Positions 8,730-16,830 of a DNA stretch of 64,000 nt are shown here, one piece after another. The translations under genes were made by a program, and so were the position numbers. Every line of letters starts with the position of its first letter. The stretch's first letter is position 1. Location of the stretch: NCBI RefSeq assembly GCF_902459805.1, contig NZ_CABPST010000001.1, positions 620,001 to 684,000 of the forward strand. Reading direction: 5' to 3'. The stretch is from Pandoraea bronchicola. Its GTDB lineage: Bacteria > Pseudomonadota > Gammaproteobacteria > Burkholderiales > Burkholderiaceae. The notes below the pieces were generated by a model. It was not told where the DNA came from. It made no database searches and worked only from the letters and a program-made list of their open reading frames with translations.

Positions 8730-9602
8730 TCAGGCGCGGCCGACCAACCCTTGCGGGCGGATCAGCAGAATGGCCAGCACGGCCAGATAGATCATGAAGG
8801 CGCCGAGCGCGGGCACGTAGTAGCGGCCCAGCGTGTCGATCAGGCCCAGCAGCAATCCGGCGTAGAGCGAGCCGCGCAGACTGCCCAGACCACCGGCCGC
8901 CACGACGATCAGCACCAGCACCAGATACTTCAGGCCGTAGTACGGCTCGAGCGGCAGGATCTGACTCGACAGCGCGCCGCCCAGCCCCGACAGACCGCAA
9001 CCGATGGCGAACGTAATCGAGAACACGAGCGGCACATCGATGCCGACGCAACGCGCCATGCGCGGGTTGTCGACGGCGGCGCGCAGCTTTGCACCGAACG
9101 GCGTGCGCTCCAGGCCCCACCAGATGCCCAGGGCCACGACCGCGCTGCACACCAGCGCGAAGATGCGATAGACGGACACCGAGAACGCGCCGAAGTCCCA
9201 CGTGCCGCGCAGACCCTGCGGCACAGGAATCGTTTGCAGTTCGGTGCCGGCAAGATGCTTGGCAAGCGCGCAGATGATGAACGCGAGCCCGATCGTCATG
9301 AGCAACTGCCCAAGACCGTTGGCCGTGTAGACCCAGCGGTACAGCGTGCGCTCGAGCACGGCGCCCAGCACCATGGTGCCGGCCACGCCGACGAGCAGCG
9401 CGACGAAGAAATCGAGCCCGGCACGCTGCATGGCCCACAGCGTGAAATAACCGCCGATCATGGCGAAGGCGGAGTGCGCGAGGTTCACCACGCGCATGAC
9501 ACCCAGCGTGACGGTAAGACCCACGGAGATGAGGAACAGCAGCATCCCGTAGGCCACACCATCGATCGACAACGACAGGAAAGTGGCAAGCGATTGCGTC
9601 AT
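8730..9602 (-). CDS. Branched-chain-type ABC transporter permease (LivH-like)
   Basis: 290 residues, highly hydrophobic. SIDGVAYGMLLFLISVGLTVTLGVMRVVNLAHSAFAMIGGY is the LivH N-terminal pattern. The coupling loop is RTPFGAKLRAAVDNPRMARCVGIDV, and the protein ends in the family motif RPQGLVGRA. It forms the inner-membrane channel with the LivM-like protein. It begins 37 bases after the binding-protein gene. Confidence 0.92.
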   Translation of the reverse strand: MTQSLATFLSLSIDGVAYGMLLFLISVGLTVTLGVMRVVNLAHSAFAMIGGYFTLWAMQRAGLDFFVALLVGVAGTMVLGAVLERTLYRWVYTANGLGQLLMTIGLAFIICALAKHLAGTELQTIPVPQGLRGTWDFGAFSVSVYRIFALVCSAVVALGIWWGLERTPFGAKLRAAVDNPRMARCVGIDVPLVFSITFAIGCGLSGLGGALSSQILPLEPYYGLKYLVLVLIVVAAGGLGSLRGSLYAGLLLGLIDTLGRYYVPALGAFMIYLAVLAILLIRPQGLVGRA

Positions 9603-9639
9603 GACAAATTACCGAACGAACTGAAAGACGACGCCTGCG

Positions 9640-10836
9640 TTACTTGGCAGCCACCTGGGGGTGGCTCACGTGCCACGGCTCGACCACGGACTTGTAGGTC
9701 TCGATCGGCTTGTTGCCGAGCTTTCCGTCGATGGTTTCCACGCGGCGGATATAGACGTTCTGGATGATTTCACGCGTCTTCGGATCGATCGACACCGGGC
9801 CGCGAGCGCTCGTCCAGGCGTAGCCCTTCACGGCGGCAACGGCCTTGTCGCCGTCCTTCTTGCCCTTGGTGGCCTTGATCATCTGAGCAATGAGCGTCAT
9901 CGAGTCGTACGCCGACACCGAAGCGATCGACGGCAGTGCGCCCGGACCGTATTTCGCCTTGTAAGCCTTCACGAACGCGGTGTTCTCCGGCGACGTCAGA
10001 TACGGCGAGTAGTGCAGCGCGGTGATCGTGCCCAGCGCGCTGTCGCCGATGGCCGGCAGGTCGGATTCCATCGTCTCCGTCGTGGCGAAGAGCCGGATAC
10101 CGGCCTTGTCGAGTTCGCGTTCCTTGAACGCCTTCACGAAGCCTGCCGACATCGGGCCCACCGGCATGAACATGAAGACGGCATCCGGCTTCGCATCGCG
10201 CACACGCTGCAGGTAGCTCGAGAAATCCGTCGTACCCAGCGGCACCTTCACTTCGACCGCGACCTTGCCGCCCGCTTTCTTGAACGTCTCGCTGTACGCG
10301 TCGATGGCGTCGTAGCCGGTGGCGAAATCGGCCACCACGATGGCGGCGTTCTTCACGCCCTTGCTGGCGGCGTACTCCACGAGCGGCACGCTCACGGTCC
10401 ATTGCGTGAAGCCCGTGCGCACAAAGTACGGCGACTTGAGCGTGACGTTGGAGGTGCCCGAGTTACCGATCACCAGCGGCGTCTTGGTCTGGTTGGCCAC
10501 GTCGGCCATCGCCAGCACGTTCGGCGTGTACGAGCCGCCGAACAGGTACTGCACCTGATCGCGCACCACGAGTTCTTGCGCGAGCTGACGCGTGCGCTGC
10601 GGATTCACACCGCCTTCGTCGCGCTCCAGAATCACCAGCGTGTCGTCGCCGACCTTGTTCTTGTTCTGCTCGAGCCACAGGTTGATGCCGCGACGGTACT
10701 CCGTGCCCCACCACGACGCCGAGCCGGAGAACAGGCCCAGCACGCCGATCTTGATTTCCTCGGCGCGCGCCGAGACTGCGGTGAGTTGGCATACGCTCGC
10801 AAGTGCCACAGCGAGCCAGAGATGGCGCTTCATCAT
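9640..10836 (-). CDS. Periplasmic substrate-binding protein of aromatic-acid-type HAAT importer
   Basis: 398 residues of the type I periplasmic binding fold (Peripla_BP_6). A signal peptide MMKRHLWLAVALASVCQLTAVSARA precedes the mature start EEIKIGVLGLFSGSASWWG. Further family motifs are RDEGGVNPQRTRQLAQELV, NSGTSNVTLKSPYFVRTGF and AYDSMTLIAQMIKATKGKKDG. The start at 10836 has GAGGAG about 10 bases upstream. HAAT importers with this gene order carry amino acids, amides or aromatic carboxylates. The location between a ring-cleavage dioxygenase and galBCD points to gallate or a methoxylated benzoate, by inference. The leader (10837-11227) is long and structured. Confidence 0.88.
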   Translation of the reverse strand: MMKRHLWLAVALASVCQLTAVSARAEEIKIGVLGLFSGSASWWGTEYRRGINLWLEQNKNKVGDDTLVILERDEGGVNPQRTRQLAQELVVRDQVQYLFGGSYTPNVLAMADVANQTKTPLVIGNSGTSNVTLKSPYFVRTGFTQWTVSVPLVEYAASKGVKNAAIVVADFATGYDAIDAYSETFKKAGGKVAVEVKVPLGTTDFSSYLQRVRDAKPDAVFMFMPVGPMSAGFVKAFKERELDKAGIRLFATTETMESDLPAIGDSALGTITALHYSPYLTSPENTAFVKAYKAKYGPGALPSIASVSAYDSMTLIAQMIKATKGKKDGDKAVAAVKGYAWTSARGPVSIDPKTREIIQNVYIRRVETIDGKLGNKPIETYKSVVEPWHVSHPQVAAK

Positions 10837-11227
10837 GGTGTCGTCTCCTCGTCGGCGTCGTGCGCCGCTCCGTTTTTTGATGTGGTGCGCCGGGGGTTGG
10901 CGCACCTTTTCAATGTGTTCGGAACAGCTTAGGCAGCCGAAGGCGACACGTCGAATGAAACTCCCGCGTCGAGCGTTGCGTTTTTCGTATATCCCCGAGA
11001 TTTCCCCTACGTGATGTGACGTTTTTTGCGAGGGGAATTTCGCGCTGCGGGACACCTGACGTTCCCCTGGTGGAACGCCCGCCGCATAAGGCGCGGCGAG
11101 CGGTCGTCACTGATCGGCCTGCGATTCGGAAAGGGTTCGCGGGCGAATGCGGCGAGACATGCAACTCATGGCGAATCCGGCGATTTTCGCCGCGCTCGCC
11201 GGCGGCGTCACAAACACGCCGCGCGCC
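10837..11227 (-). promoter_or_regulatory. Promoter and leader region of the ABC transporter/gal genes
   Basis: No gene is supported in these 391 bases. Two structures are seen. One is a perfect hairpin GGTGCGCC / GGCGCACC at 10884-10906, in the probable 5' leader of the binding-protein mRNA. The other is an inverted repeat ATTTCCCCT (11000-11008) / AGGGGAATT (11031-11039), with one mismatch and 31 bases between arm centres. The inverted repeat lies in an AT-richer stretch that looks like a promoter and could be an operator for the neighbouring LysR protein. Both roles are inference. Confidence 0.45.
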
Positions 11228-12568
11228 TTACGTCGGATGCTGCATCGTCGGCGCCAACGCGCGCAATTCATCGAGCAACTGCTCTGCGGCCGGAGACAGC
11301 AACCCTTCGCGGCGCGTGGCGACACCAATGGCGCGACGCGCGTGTTGCAGCGGCACCGGCACGACGGCTAGTTCCCCCGTGCGCAGCTCCGACGTGATCT
11401 GCACCGGCGAGAGCAACGCGAGCCGGTCGCTCGACGACAACAGTCCGCGTACCACCGGTGAGCTGCTCGCGTGGACCTGCGTCTGCGGCAGCGGCAGCCC
11501 TTCCGCATGAAACACGCGCTCGAAAACGCCGCGTGCCGGCGTACAGGGCAGCGGGCTCACCCAGCCGTACCCGGCAAGTTCCGCAAGCGTAGGCGCACGT
11601 CCCGACGTCAGACAAGGATGATCGGCTCGCGCGGCGACCGAGAGATGATCTTCGAACAGCGCCTCCTGACGGATGTCCGGCGGCACGTCGTTCGCGCGCA
11701 ACGCGCCAACGATCATGTCGACATCCGCCTGTCGCAACTGCCGCACAAGCGCCTCGTAGGTGCCGTCAACGACTGTCACGCTCAGGTAGGGCGACTTGTG
11801 CAACAGGCTGTCGATCGCTTTGGGCAACAAGAAGCCGCTGGACAGTGGCAACGCCGCCACGATCACCGTGCCTTGCTGACGGCCGCCGAACGGCGCGAGT
11901 TCGTCTTCGGCAATCGCCAGTTCGGCAAGCGCCCGCTTGACGGGGCCGAGCAACGCCTGTGCCTCGTCCGTCAGACGTGTGCCGCGCGGCGTGCGTCGAA
12001 AGAGCTTGATGCCGATGAGATCTTCTAGCTGATCGAGATTGCGCTGGATCGTCGGCTGAGAACATTGCAGACGGCTCGCCGCCAGCGGCCCGCTCCCCAG
12101 CTCCGCCACGGCGATGAAACTCGTGAGTTGCTGAGGCGCGACGACTGCCGCGAAACGGCTCGCCGCGCGCGCACCGCCGTCGGCCTGCGACGCGGTGGCG
12201 GCGAATGCCTCGCGATAGCCGTTGGCCAGTTCGGCAAGCGCGCGCGTGGCGCGCACGCCGAGGCGTTGGCCCGCGGCATTCGGGATCAGGCCGCGCCCGC
12301 TGCGATGAAAAAGCGGGAAACCCAGCTCTGCCTCGATATCGGAGATCGAGCGAGCCACGGCCGACTGCGAGAGATGCAGCATGCGCGCCGCACGCGCGAC
12401 CGAATCGCATTCGAGCACGGCGACCATCGCGCGCAAACCTCGCAGCTTGCGGCACAGCAGCATCGCTTCGTTGCTCTGCGGCGCACGGCTCCAGGTGCCG
12501 CGCTCGTGGCAGGCCAGCCGGGGCGCGGCCGGCGTGTTGGTCGAATCGATGGCGGTGTCGATGGACAT
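11228..12568 (-). CDS. LysR-family regulator with two tandem N-terminal HTH domains
   Basis: 446 residues, about 140 longer than a normal LysR protein. Two separate LysR-type winged HTH units are visible. One is at about residues 44-105 (LRGLRAMVAVLECDSVARAARMLHLSQ, then FPLFHRSGRGLIPNAAG). The other is at about 147-206 (LTSFIAVAELGSGPLAASRLQ, then IKLFRRTPRGTRLTDEA). One substrate-binding domain follows (GGRQQGTVIVAALPLSSGFLLPKAI onward). A linker rich in Ala and Gly joins the HTH units. The start at 12568 is 7 bases after ligA and is chosen because upstream codons are not protein-like. It most likely senses a gallate-pathway compound and controls the surrounding genes. Confidence 0.9.
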   Translation of the reverse strand: MSIDTAIDSTNTPAAPRLACHERGTWSRAPQSNEAMLLCRKLRGLRAMVAVLECDSVARAARMLHLSQSAVARSISDIEAELGFPLFHRSGRGLIPNAAGQRLGVRATRALAELANGYREAFAATASQADGGARAASRFAAVVAPQQLTSFIAVAELGSGPLAASRLQCSQPTIQRNLDQLEDLIGIKLFRRTPRGTRLTDEAQALLGPVKRALAELAIAEDELAPFGGRQQGTVIVAALPLSSGFLLPKAIDSLLHKSPYLSVTVVDGTYEALVRQLRQADVDMIVGALRANDVPPDIRQEALFEDHLSVAARADHPCLTSGRAPTLAELAGYGWVSPLPCTPARGVFERVFHAEGLPLPQTQVHASSSPVVRGLLSSSDRLALLSPVQITSELRTGELAVVPVPLQHARRAIGVATRREGLLSPAAEQLLDELRALAPTMQHPT

Positions 12569-12575
12569 GCCCGGT

Positions 12576-12935
12576 TCAGCGCATGGTCGGCACGCGGCGC
12601 GTGGCCATGAACTCGTCGAGCGTCTCGCCGCGCATGAGAGCATAGACTTCGAGATTGGTCTTGCGCACGACGCGGGCAAACTTCTCCAGCACGAAGAAAT
12701 TCACACCATGACGCACGAGACCCAGCCAGTCCTGTGCCTGTATCATCGCCTGCTCGTCGGCAGTCAGCCCCGCGGCCGTCATCGCGGCAACGGGATCGCT
12801 CAGATAGGTTTCACGATTCTCTGCGCGAATCATGTGCCAGAAGAAGCGATTGAGTTTGAGCGTGCGGTGGCTCACGCGCAAGTCGAACGCGTACGTGCCG
12901 GTGATCGCCTCGATCCCTTCGAGTTGCGGATTCAT
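12576..12935 (-). CDS. LigA-like small subunit of extradiol dioxygenase (gallate/protocatechuate type)
   Basis: 119 residues of the LigA (alpha subunit) family, which caps the active site of LigB-type extradiol dioxygenases. Recognisable parts are TYAFDLRVSHRTLKLNRFFWHM, YLSDPVAAMTAAGLTADEQAMI (the helix that covers the iron site in LigA) and WLGLVRHGVNFFVLEKFARVV. The start at 12935 overlaps the ligB-like stop by ATGA. In single-chain gallate dioxygenases the same domain is fused to the C-terminus of the LigB part, whereas here it is a separate gene. Confidence 0.85.
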   Translation of the reverse strand: MNPQLEGIEAITGTYAFDLRVSHRTLKLNRFFWHMIRAENRETYLSDPVAAMTAAGLTADEQAMIQAQDWLGLVRHGVNFFVLEKFARVVRKTNLEVYALMRGETLDEFMATRRVPTMR

Positions 12936-13774
12936 GCGGCGTCCTCCTCGTAGAGCGCGACAGTCATGGCAGTCGTCGTCGCCAGGTAGTAGTTCAGATG
13001 CAGACGCTTGATGCGGGGCCCAAGCGCACCGCGCATCGACAGCCACATGATCTGCTCAACGCTCTCGGCACCGCCGCGCTCGACATAGTCCACATGCTTG
13101 AGTTCGGTCAGCTTTTCGGGCTGATGTTCGAGCAGCTCCAGAAATTCCCGATCCCACGCTTCGTCGTTGTAGCCCGCGCGCTCGCCATGAATCTGGTGCG
13201 AGAGACCACCGGTGCCCACCACGACCACGCGCAAATCCTCGGGATACGACTCAATGGCGCGGCGCACGGCCTGACCGAGGCGGTAGCAACGGCGGCCCGT
13301 CGGCAGCGGGTATTGCAGCACGTTGATGGCAATCGGCACGACCGTGCCGGGCCAGTCCGGCTTGTGCGGCCAGAGCAATGGCAACGGCGACGCGCAGCCA
13401 TGATCGATGGGCTTGTCCTGGAACACGGTGATATCGAACTCGTCGTTCACCAGCGACTCCGCAATGTGGGCCTGCAATGCCACGTCGCCCCGAATCGGTG
13501 GCAGCGGACGCAGCCCCGCGCCTTCGTCGGCAATCGGGAACGACTCTCCCACGCCCAACGCGAACGTGGGGTACATGTCGAAGAAGAACGTCGTGGCGTG
13601 ATCGTTGTAGAAAAACACGAGCACGTCGGCCTGCTTTTCGGCCAGCCACTTTGCTACGGGCTCGTAGCCCTGAAACAGCGGCGCCCATGCGGGGTCCTGC
13701 TGCTTGCCCTTGTCGTATGCCACGCCGATGGTCGGCACATGCGACGTACCGATCCCACCAATGATCTTTGCCAC
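12932..13774 (-). CDS. LigB-like catalytic subunit of class III extradiol dioxygenase, probable gallate dioxygenase
   Basis: 280 residues. GIGTSHVPTIG (His12), FFYNDHATTF (His59), VGTGGLSHQIHG (His193) and GGAESVEQIMW (Glu240) align with the iron ligands His12, His61 and Glu242 and the catalytic His195 of LigB with a constant small offset. The enzyme uses Fe(II) and O2 to cleave a catecholic ring. A GTG start at 13774 is chosen because GGAGA sits about 8 bases upstream and the family N-terminus (AKIIGGIGTSH) begins there. LigC and LigI are absent from the locus while galB, galC and galD are present. Gallate, which gives 4-oxalomesaconate directly, is therefore the likelier substrate than protocatechuate. 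Confidence 0.85.
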   Translation of the reverse strand: MAKIIGGIGTSHVPTIGVAYDKGKQQDPAWAPLFQGYEPVAKWLAEKQADVLVFFYNDHATTFFFDMYPTFALGVGESFPIADEGAGLRPLPPIRGDVALQAHIAESLVNDEFDITVFQDKPIDHGCASPLPLLWPHKPDWPGTVVPIAINVLQYPLPTGRRCYRLGQAVRRAIESYPEDLRVVVVGTGGLSHQIHGERAGYNDEAWDREFLELLEHQPEKLTELKHVDYVERGGAESVEQIMWLSMRGALGPRIKRLHLNYYLATTTAMTVALYEEDAA

Positions 13775-13986
13775 GCGAAGTCTCCGTCTTTTGTCTTGTG
13801 ATGCCGGGCAGCCGAATGAAACCACCCGCATTTGTGCAGCGCCGAGTCTATCCGGGATCCCATATCGGCATAAAGCAGGGTATTTACTAATGCGTTTACC
13901 GATTACGGGATCCCATAATGAAGAAAAGCCGGATCTGGCCGGATCCAGAACGACCGGCAGGCATTCCAGCGATCGAAAGGAGACGC
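13775..13986. promoter_or_regulatory. Divergent promoter region between dioxygenase operon and gntR-vanAB
   Basis: The 212-base divergent spacer contains two exact copies of CGGGATCCCAT (13853-13863 and 13906-13916), each centred on the palindrome GGGATCCC. Their spacing is 53 bases, five helical turns. A weaker CCGGATCCAG lies at 13939-13948. The AT-rich stretch between the two copies is a likely promoter core. The arrangement fits a dimeric repressor binding two phased sites, most simply the GntR protein encoded next door. Confidence 0.6.
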
Positions 13987-14655
13987 ATGCTGCATCCCAC
14001 GCCGACCACGGTTCAATTGCGCGAGATGATCCTCAAGGGCGAGCTCGCGCCGGGCGAACGTCTCGCCGAAGCCAAGCTCGCGGAGCAACTGGGCGTCTCG
14101 CGCATGCCGGTCCGGCAGGCGCTGCCGGTGCTCGCCGAAGAGGGACTGGTGGTGCGCGCGGGGCAGCGCGGTTACGCCGTGCGGGCGCACACGCGAGAGG
14201 AGAGTGTCGAGGCGCTGCATCTGCGCGGCGCGCTCGAAGGTTACGCCGCGCGTCTGCTCGCCGAGAAAGGTGCGAGCGCCGAGTTGCTCACGCAGTTGCG
14301 CGACCTGCTGGCCGAGGGCGACGCGTTGCTCGCCGATCACACGATGACCGCCGAAGTGCAGATCGGCTACGCGTCGCTCAACGCGCGCTTTCACGACCTG
14401 CTCGTCGCCGGCGCGCGCAATCCGCTGCTCGACGGCTTCATCGCGCGTTGCAATCTGGTGCCGTTCGTCGCCCCGCGCACGGTCGCGTTCGGGCATGAAG
14501 ACCGGCGTCAGTACGCCGACATCATCGCGTATGCCCATCGTCAGCATCACGCCATTGTCGAGGCGATTGCCGCACGGCAGCCCGATCGCGCCGAATTCAT
14601 GTGCCGCGAGCACATCGTCACGCAGGAACACAGCATGGGCGCGCAGTTGCTCTGA
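13987..14655 (+). CDS. GntR/FadR-family (FCD) transcriptional regulator
   Basis: 222 residues. The winged HTH is at about residues 8-70 (TTVQLREMILKGELAPGERL, AEQLGVSRMPVRQALPVLAEEGLV). An FCD effector domain follows (EALHLRGALEGYAARLLAEKG, metal-type histidines in ARFHDLLVAGARN and YAHRQHHAIVEAI, FMCREHI). The start at 13987 is chosen over 13918 because GAAAGGAG lies 6 bases upstream and the 13918 frame runs through the operator-rich leader. It is probably the repressor of the vanAB-like pair 84 bases downstream and possibly of the divergent operon. GntR-type VanR proteins respond to vanillate in other bacteria. Confidence 0.88.
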   Translation: MLHPTPTTVQLREMILKGELAPGERLAEAKLAEQLGVSRMPVRQALPVLAEEGLVVRAGQRGYAVRAHTREESVEALHLRGALEGYAARLLAEKGASAELLTQLRDLLAEGDALLADHTMTAEVQIGYASLNARFHDLLVAGARNPLLDGFIARCNLVPFVAPRTVAFGHEDRRQYADIIAYAHRQHHAIVEAIAARQPDRAEFMCREHIVTQEHSMGAQLL

Positions 14656-14739
14656 CGCGCACCGCCCGAATTCATCCCGACCACCCCCTATCGAAACGAG
14701 AGCGCGCCAGTCGAACGAGCGCCAAGGAGACAAACGATC

Positions 14740-15804
14740 ATGTTCCTCAAAAATACCTGGTACGTCGCTTGCACACCGGACGAATTTGCCGACAAGCCGC
14801 TGGGCCGCAAGATCTGCAACGAACCGATGGTGTTCTTCCGCGACGGGAACGGTAACGCCGCCGCGCTGGAAGACTTCTGCCCGCATCGCGGCGCAGCGTT
14901 GTCGCTGGGCTTCGTCAAGGACGGCCACCTCGTGTGCGGCTATCACGGCCTGACGGTCGACGGCGGCGGCAAGTGCACCAAGATGGTCGGCCAACGTGTC
15001 GGCGGCTTCCCGAAAACGCGCGCATATCCGTGCGTCGAGCGCTACGGCTTCGTCTGGGTATGGCCGGGCGACGCGGCGCTCGCCAATCCCGACGAGATCC
15101 CGCATCTGGAGTGGGCGGTGAGCGATCAGTGGGCCTATGGCGGCGGCCTGTATCACATCAAGTGCGACTATCGCCTGATGATCGACAACCTGATGGATCT
15201 GACGCACGAGACCTATGTGCACGCCACGAGCATCGGTCAGGAGGAAATCGAAGAAGCGCCGCCCAAGACGACCGTCGAGGGTGACATGGTGATCACGGCG
15301 CGTCATATGGAGAACATCAAGGCGCCGCCGTTCTGGGCGAGCGCGTTGCGCGCGAACGGTCTGGACGATCAGGTAGCATGCGACCGCTGGCAAGTCTGCC
15401 GCTTCACGCCGCCGAGCCACGTGATGATCGAAGTGGGCGTAGCGCACGCGGGCCATGGCGGTTACGACGCCCCGGCCGACAAGAAAGCGGGCAGCATCGT
15501 GGTCGACTTCATCACGCCTGAGACCGACGAATCGATCTGGTACTTCTGGGGCATGGCGCGCAACTTCAAGCCGGAGGACGCCGAATTGACCGCGGCTATC
15601 AAGCGTGGCCAGGGCGGCATCTTCGCCGAAGACCAGGAAGTGCTCGAAGCCCAGCAACGCAATCTCTCGGCGTATCCCGAGAAGAAGATTCTGAAACTCA
15701 ACATCGACGCAGGCGGTGTGCAATCGCGCAAGGTGCTCGACCGTCTGATCGACGCCGAACGCGCGGGTGCCGCGCATGTGCAGAGCCTGGGGAGCGCCGC
15801 ATGA
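14740..15804 (+). CDS. vanA: Rieske non-heme iron O-demethylase oxygenase subunit (VanA-like)
   Basis: 354 residues. The Rieske [2Fe-2S] motif is CPHRGAALSLG (Cys47, His49) and CGYHG (Cys66, His69). The mononuclear iron site is NLMDLTHETYVH (Asp153, His156, His161). NTWYVACTPDEF at the N-terminus is typical of VanA, DdhA and related demethylases. It would oxidatively remove the O-methyl group of a methoxylated benzoate as formaldehyde, using electrons from the VanB-like reductase. Vanillate is the classic substrate. The neighbouring gallate-type pathway suggests syringate or 3-O-methylgallate as an alternative. The stop overlaps the reductase start (ATGA). Confidence 0.85.
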   Translation: MFLKNTWYVACTPDEFADKPLGRKICNEPMVFFRDGNGNAAALEDFCPHRGAALSLGFVKDGHLVCGYHGLTVDGGGKCTKMVGQRVGGFPKTRAYPCVERYGFVWVWPGDAALANPDEIPHLEWAVSDQWAYGGGLYHIKCDYRLMIDNLMDLTHETYVHATSIGQEEIEEAPPKTTVEGDMVITARHMENIKAPPFWASALRANGLDDQVACDRWQVCRFTPPSHVMIEVGVAHAGHGGYDAPADKKAGSIVVDFITPETDESIWYFWGMARNFKPEDAELTAAIKRGQGGIFAEDQEVLEAQQRNLSAYPEKKILKLNIDAGGVQSRKVLDRLIDAERAGAAHVQSLGSAA

Positions 15805-16745
15805 AAGTCCGGCTGGCGAACAAGCGCGATGTCGCAACCGACATCTGCGAATTCGAACTGGTGAGTCTCGACGGCAGCCCGCTGCCCGCCTTCACGGCGG
15901 GCGCGCACATCGACGTGCATGTGGCCGACGGCCTCGTGCGCCAGTACTCGCTGTGTAACGCCCCCGGCGAGACACATCGTTACTGCGTAGGCGTGCTGCG
16001 CGACCCGGCGTCGCGGGGCGGCTCCGTCGGCATGCACGCGCTCACGGTCGGCACGACGCTGGAGATTAGCGCACCGCGCAATCACTTCCCGCTGGCCGAG
16101 CAGGCGAAGCACAGCATTCTGCTCGCCGGAGGAATCGGCGTGACGCCGATTCTGTGTATGGCCGAAGCGTTGTCCGCCAGCAATGCGTCGTTCGAAGTGC
16201 ATTACTGCACCCGCGAGTCCGCGCGTACCGCCTTTCGCGACCGGTTCGCGAGGCACGATCTCGCCGCGAAGACGCGCCTGTACTTCGACAACGACGGCGA
16301 ACGCGCCGATCTCGACGCCATCCTCGCGCAGCCGTCGGCCGCAAAGCACCTGTATGTCTGCGGCCCGGCCGGCTTCATCGAGGCAGTGCTGGCGCGAGCG
16401 GAAGCGGCGCAATGGCCGGAAGGGAATGTGCATCGCGAGTACTTCGCCGCACCGGTGACGGCAGACACCGATGGCGACAAGCCGTTTCAGGTCAAGCTGC
16501 ACTCGAGCGGCCGTGTGATCGACGTGAAGGCCGGCGAGACCATCGTCGCGGCACTCGCCGCGCAGGGCGTGGAAGTGCAGATGTCGTGCGAGCAAGGGGT
16601 GTGCGGCACGTGTCTCACGCGCGTCATCGACGGCACGCCCGATCATCGCGACGTCTACCTGACCGACGATGAACGCGCCGCCAACGACCAGATGCTGCCG
16701 TGCTGCTCGCGCAGTCGATCGGCCATGCTGGTGCTCGATCTGTAA
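15801..16745 (+). CDS. vanB: Ferredoxin-type reductase subunit of the O-demethylase (VanB-like)
   Basis: 314 residues of the class IA phthalate-dioxygenase-reductase family. An FMN domain carries RQYSLCN. The NAD-binding domain has LLAGGIGVTPILCMAEAL and YVCGPAGFIEAV. A C-terminal plant-type [2Fe-2S] domain has CEQGVCGTCLTRV and a fourth cysteine in MLPCCS. It passes electrons from NADH through FMN to the VanA-like oxygenase. Coupled to vanA by a 4-base overlap. A strong bidirectional terminator follows. Confidence 0.9.
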   Translation: MKVRLANKRDVATDICEFELVSLDGSPLPAFTAGAHIDVHVADGLVRQYSLCNAPGETHRYCVGVLRDPASRGGSVGMHALTVGTTLEISAPRNHFPLAEQAKHSILLAGGIGVTPILCMAEALSASNASFEVHYCTRESARTAFRDRFARHDLAAKTRLYFDNDGERADLDAILAQPSAAKHLYVCGPAGFIEAVLARAEAAQWPEGNVHREYFAAPVTADTDGDKPFQVKLHSSGRVIDVKAGETIVAALAAQGVEVQMSCEQGVCGTCLTRVIDGTPDHRDVYLTDDERAANDQMLPCCSRSRSAMLVLDL

Positions 16746-16765
16746 CCCAGTACAGCCTGCGCCAT

Positions 16766-16809
16766 AAGACGACGGCCCCGCTCGCGACGCGAAGCGGGGC
16801 CGTTGTCTT
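16766..16809. terminator. Bidirectional intrinsic terminator between vanB and MHS transporter
   Basis: AAGACGACGGCCCCGCT (16766-16782) pairs with AGCGGGGCCGTTGTCTT (16793-16809), with one internal mismatch, around a short loop. T residues follow on the plus strand and an A-rich flank lies on the other side. It ends both converging units. Confidence 0.85.
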
Positions 16810-16830
16810 TTCATGGATGACCGGACCCCG

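Noticed and set aside
13903-15837. A 644-codon minus-strand open frame opposite vanA and gntR
   Set aside because: It is antisense to two clear genes, shows no domain and has the Arg/His/Ala-rich look of a GC-rich shadow frame.
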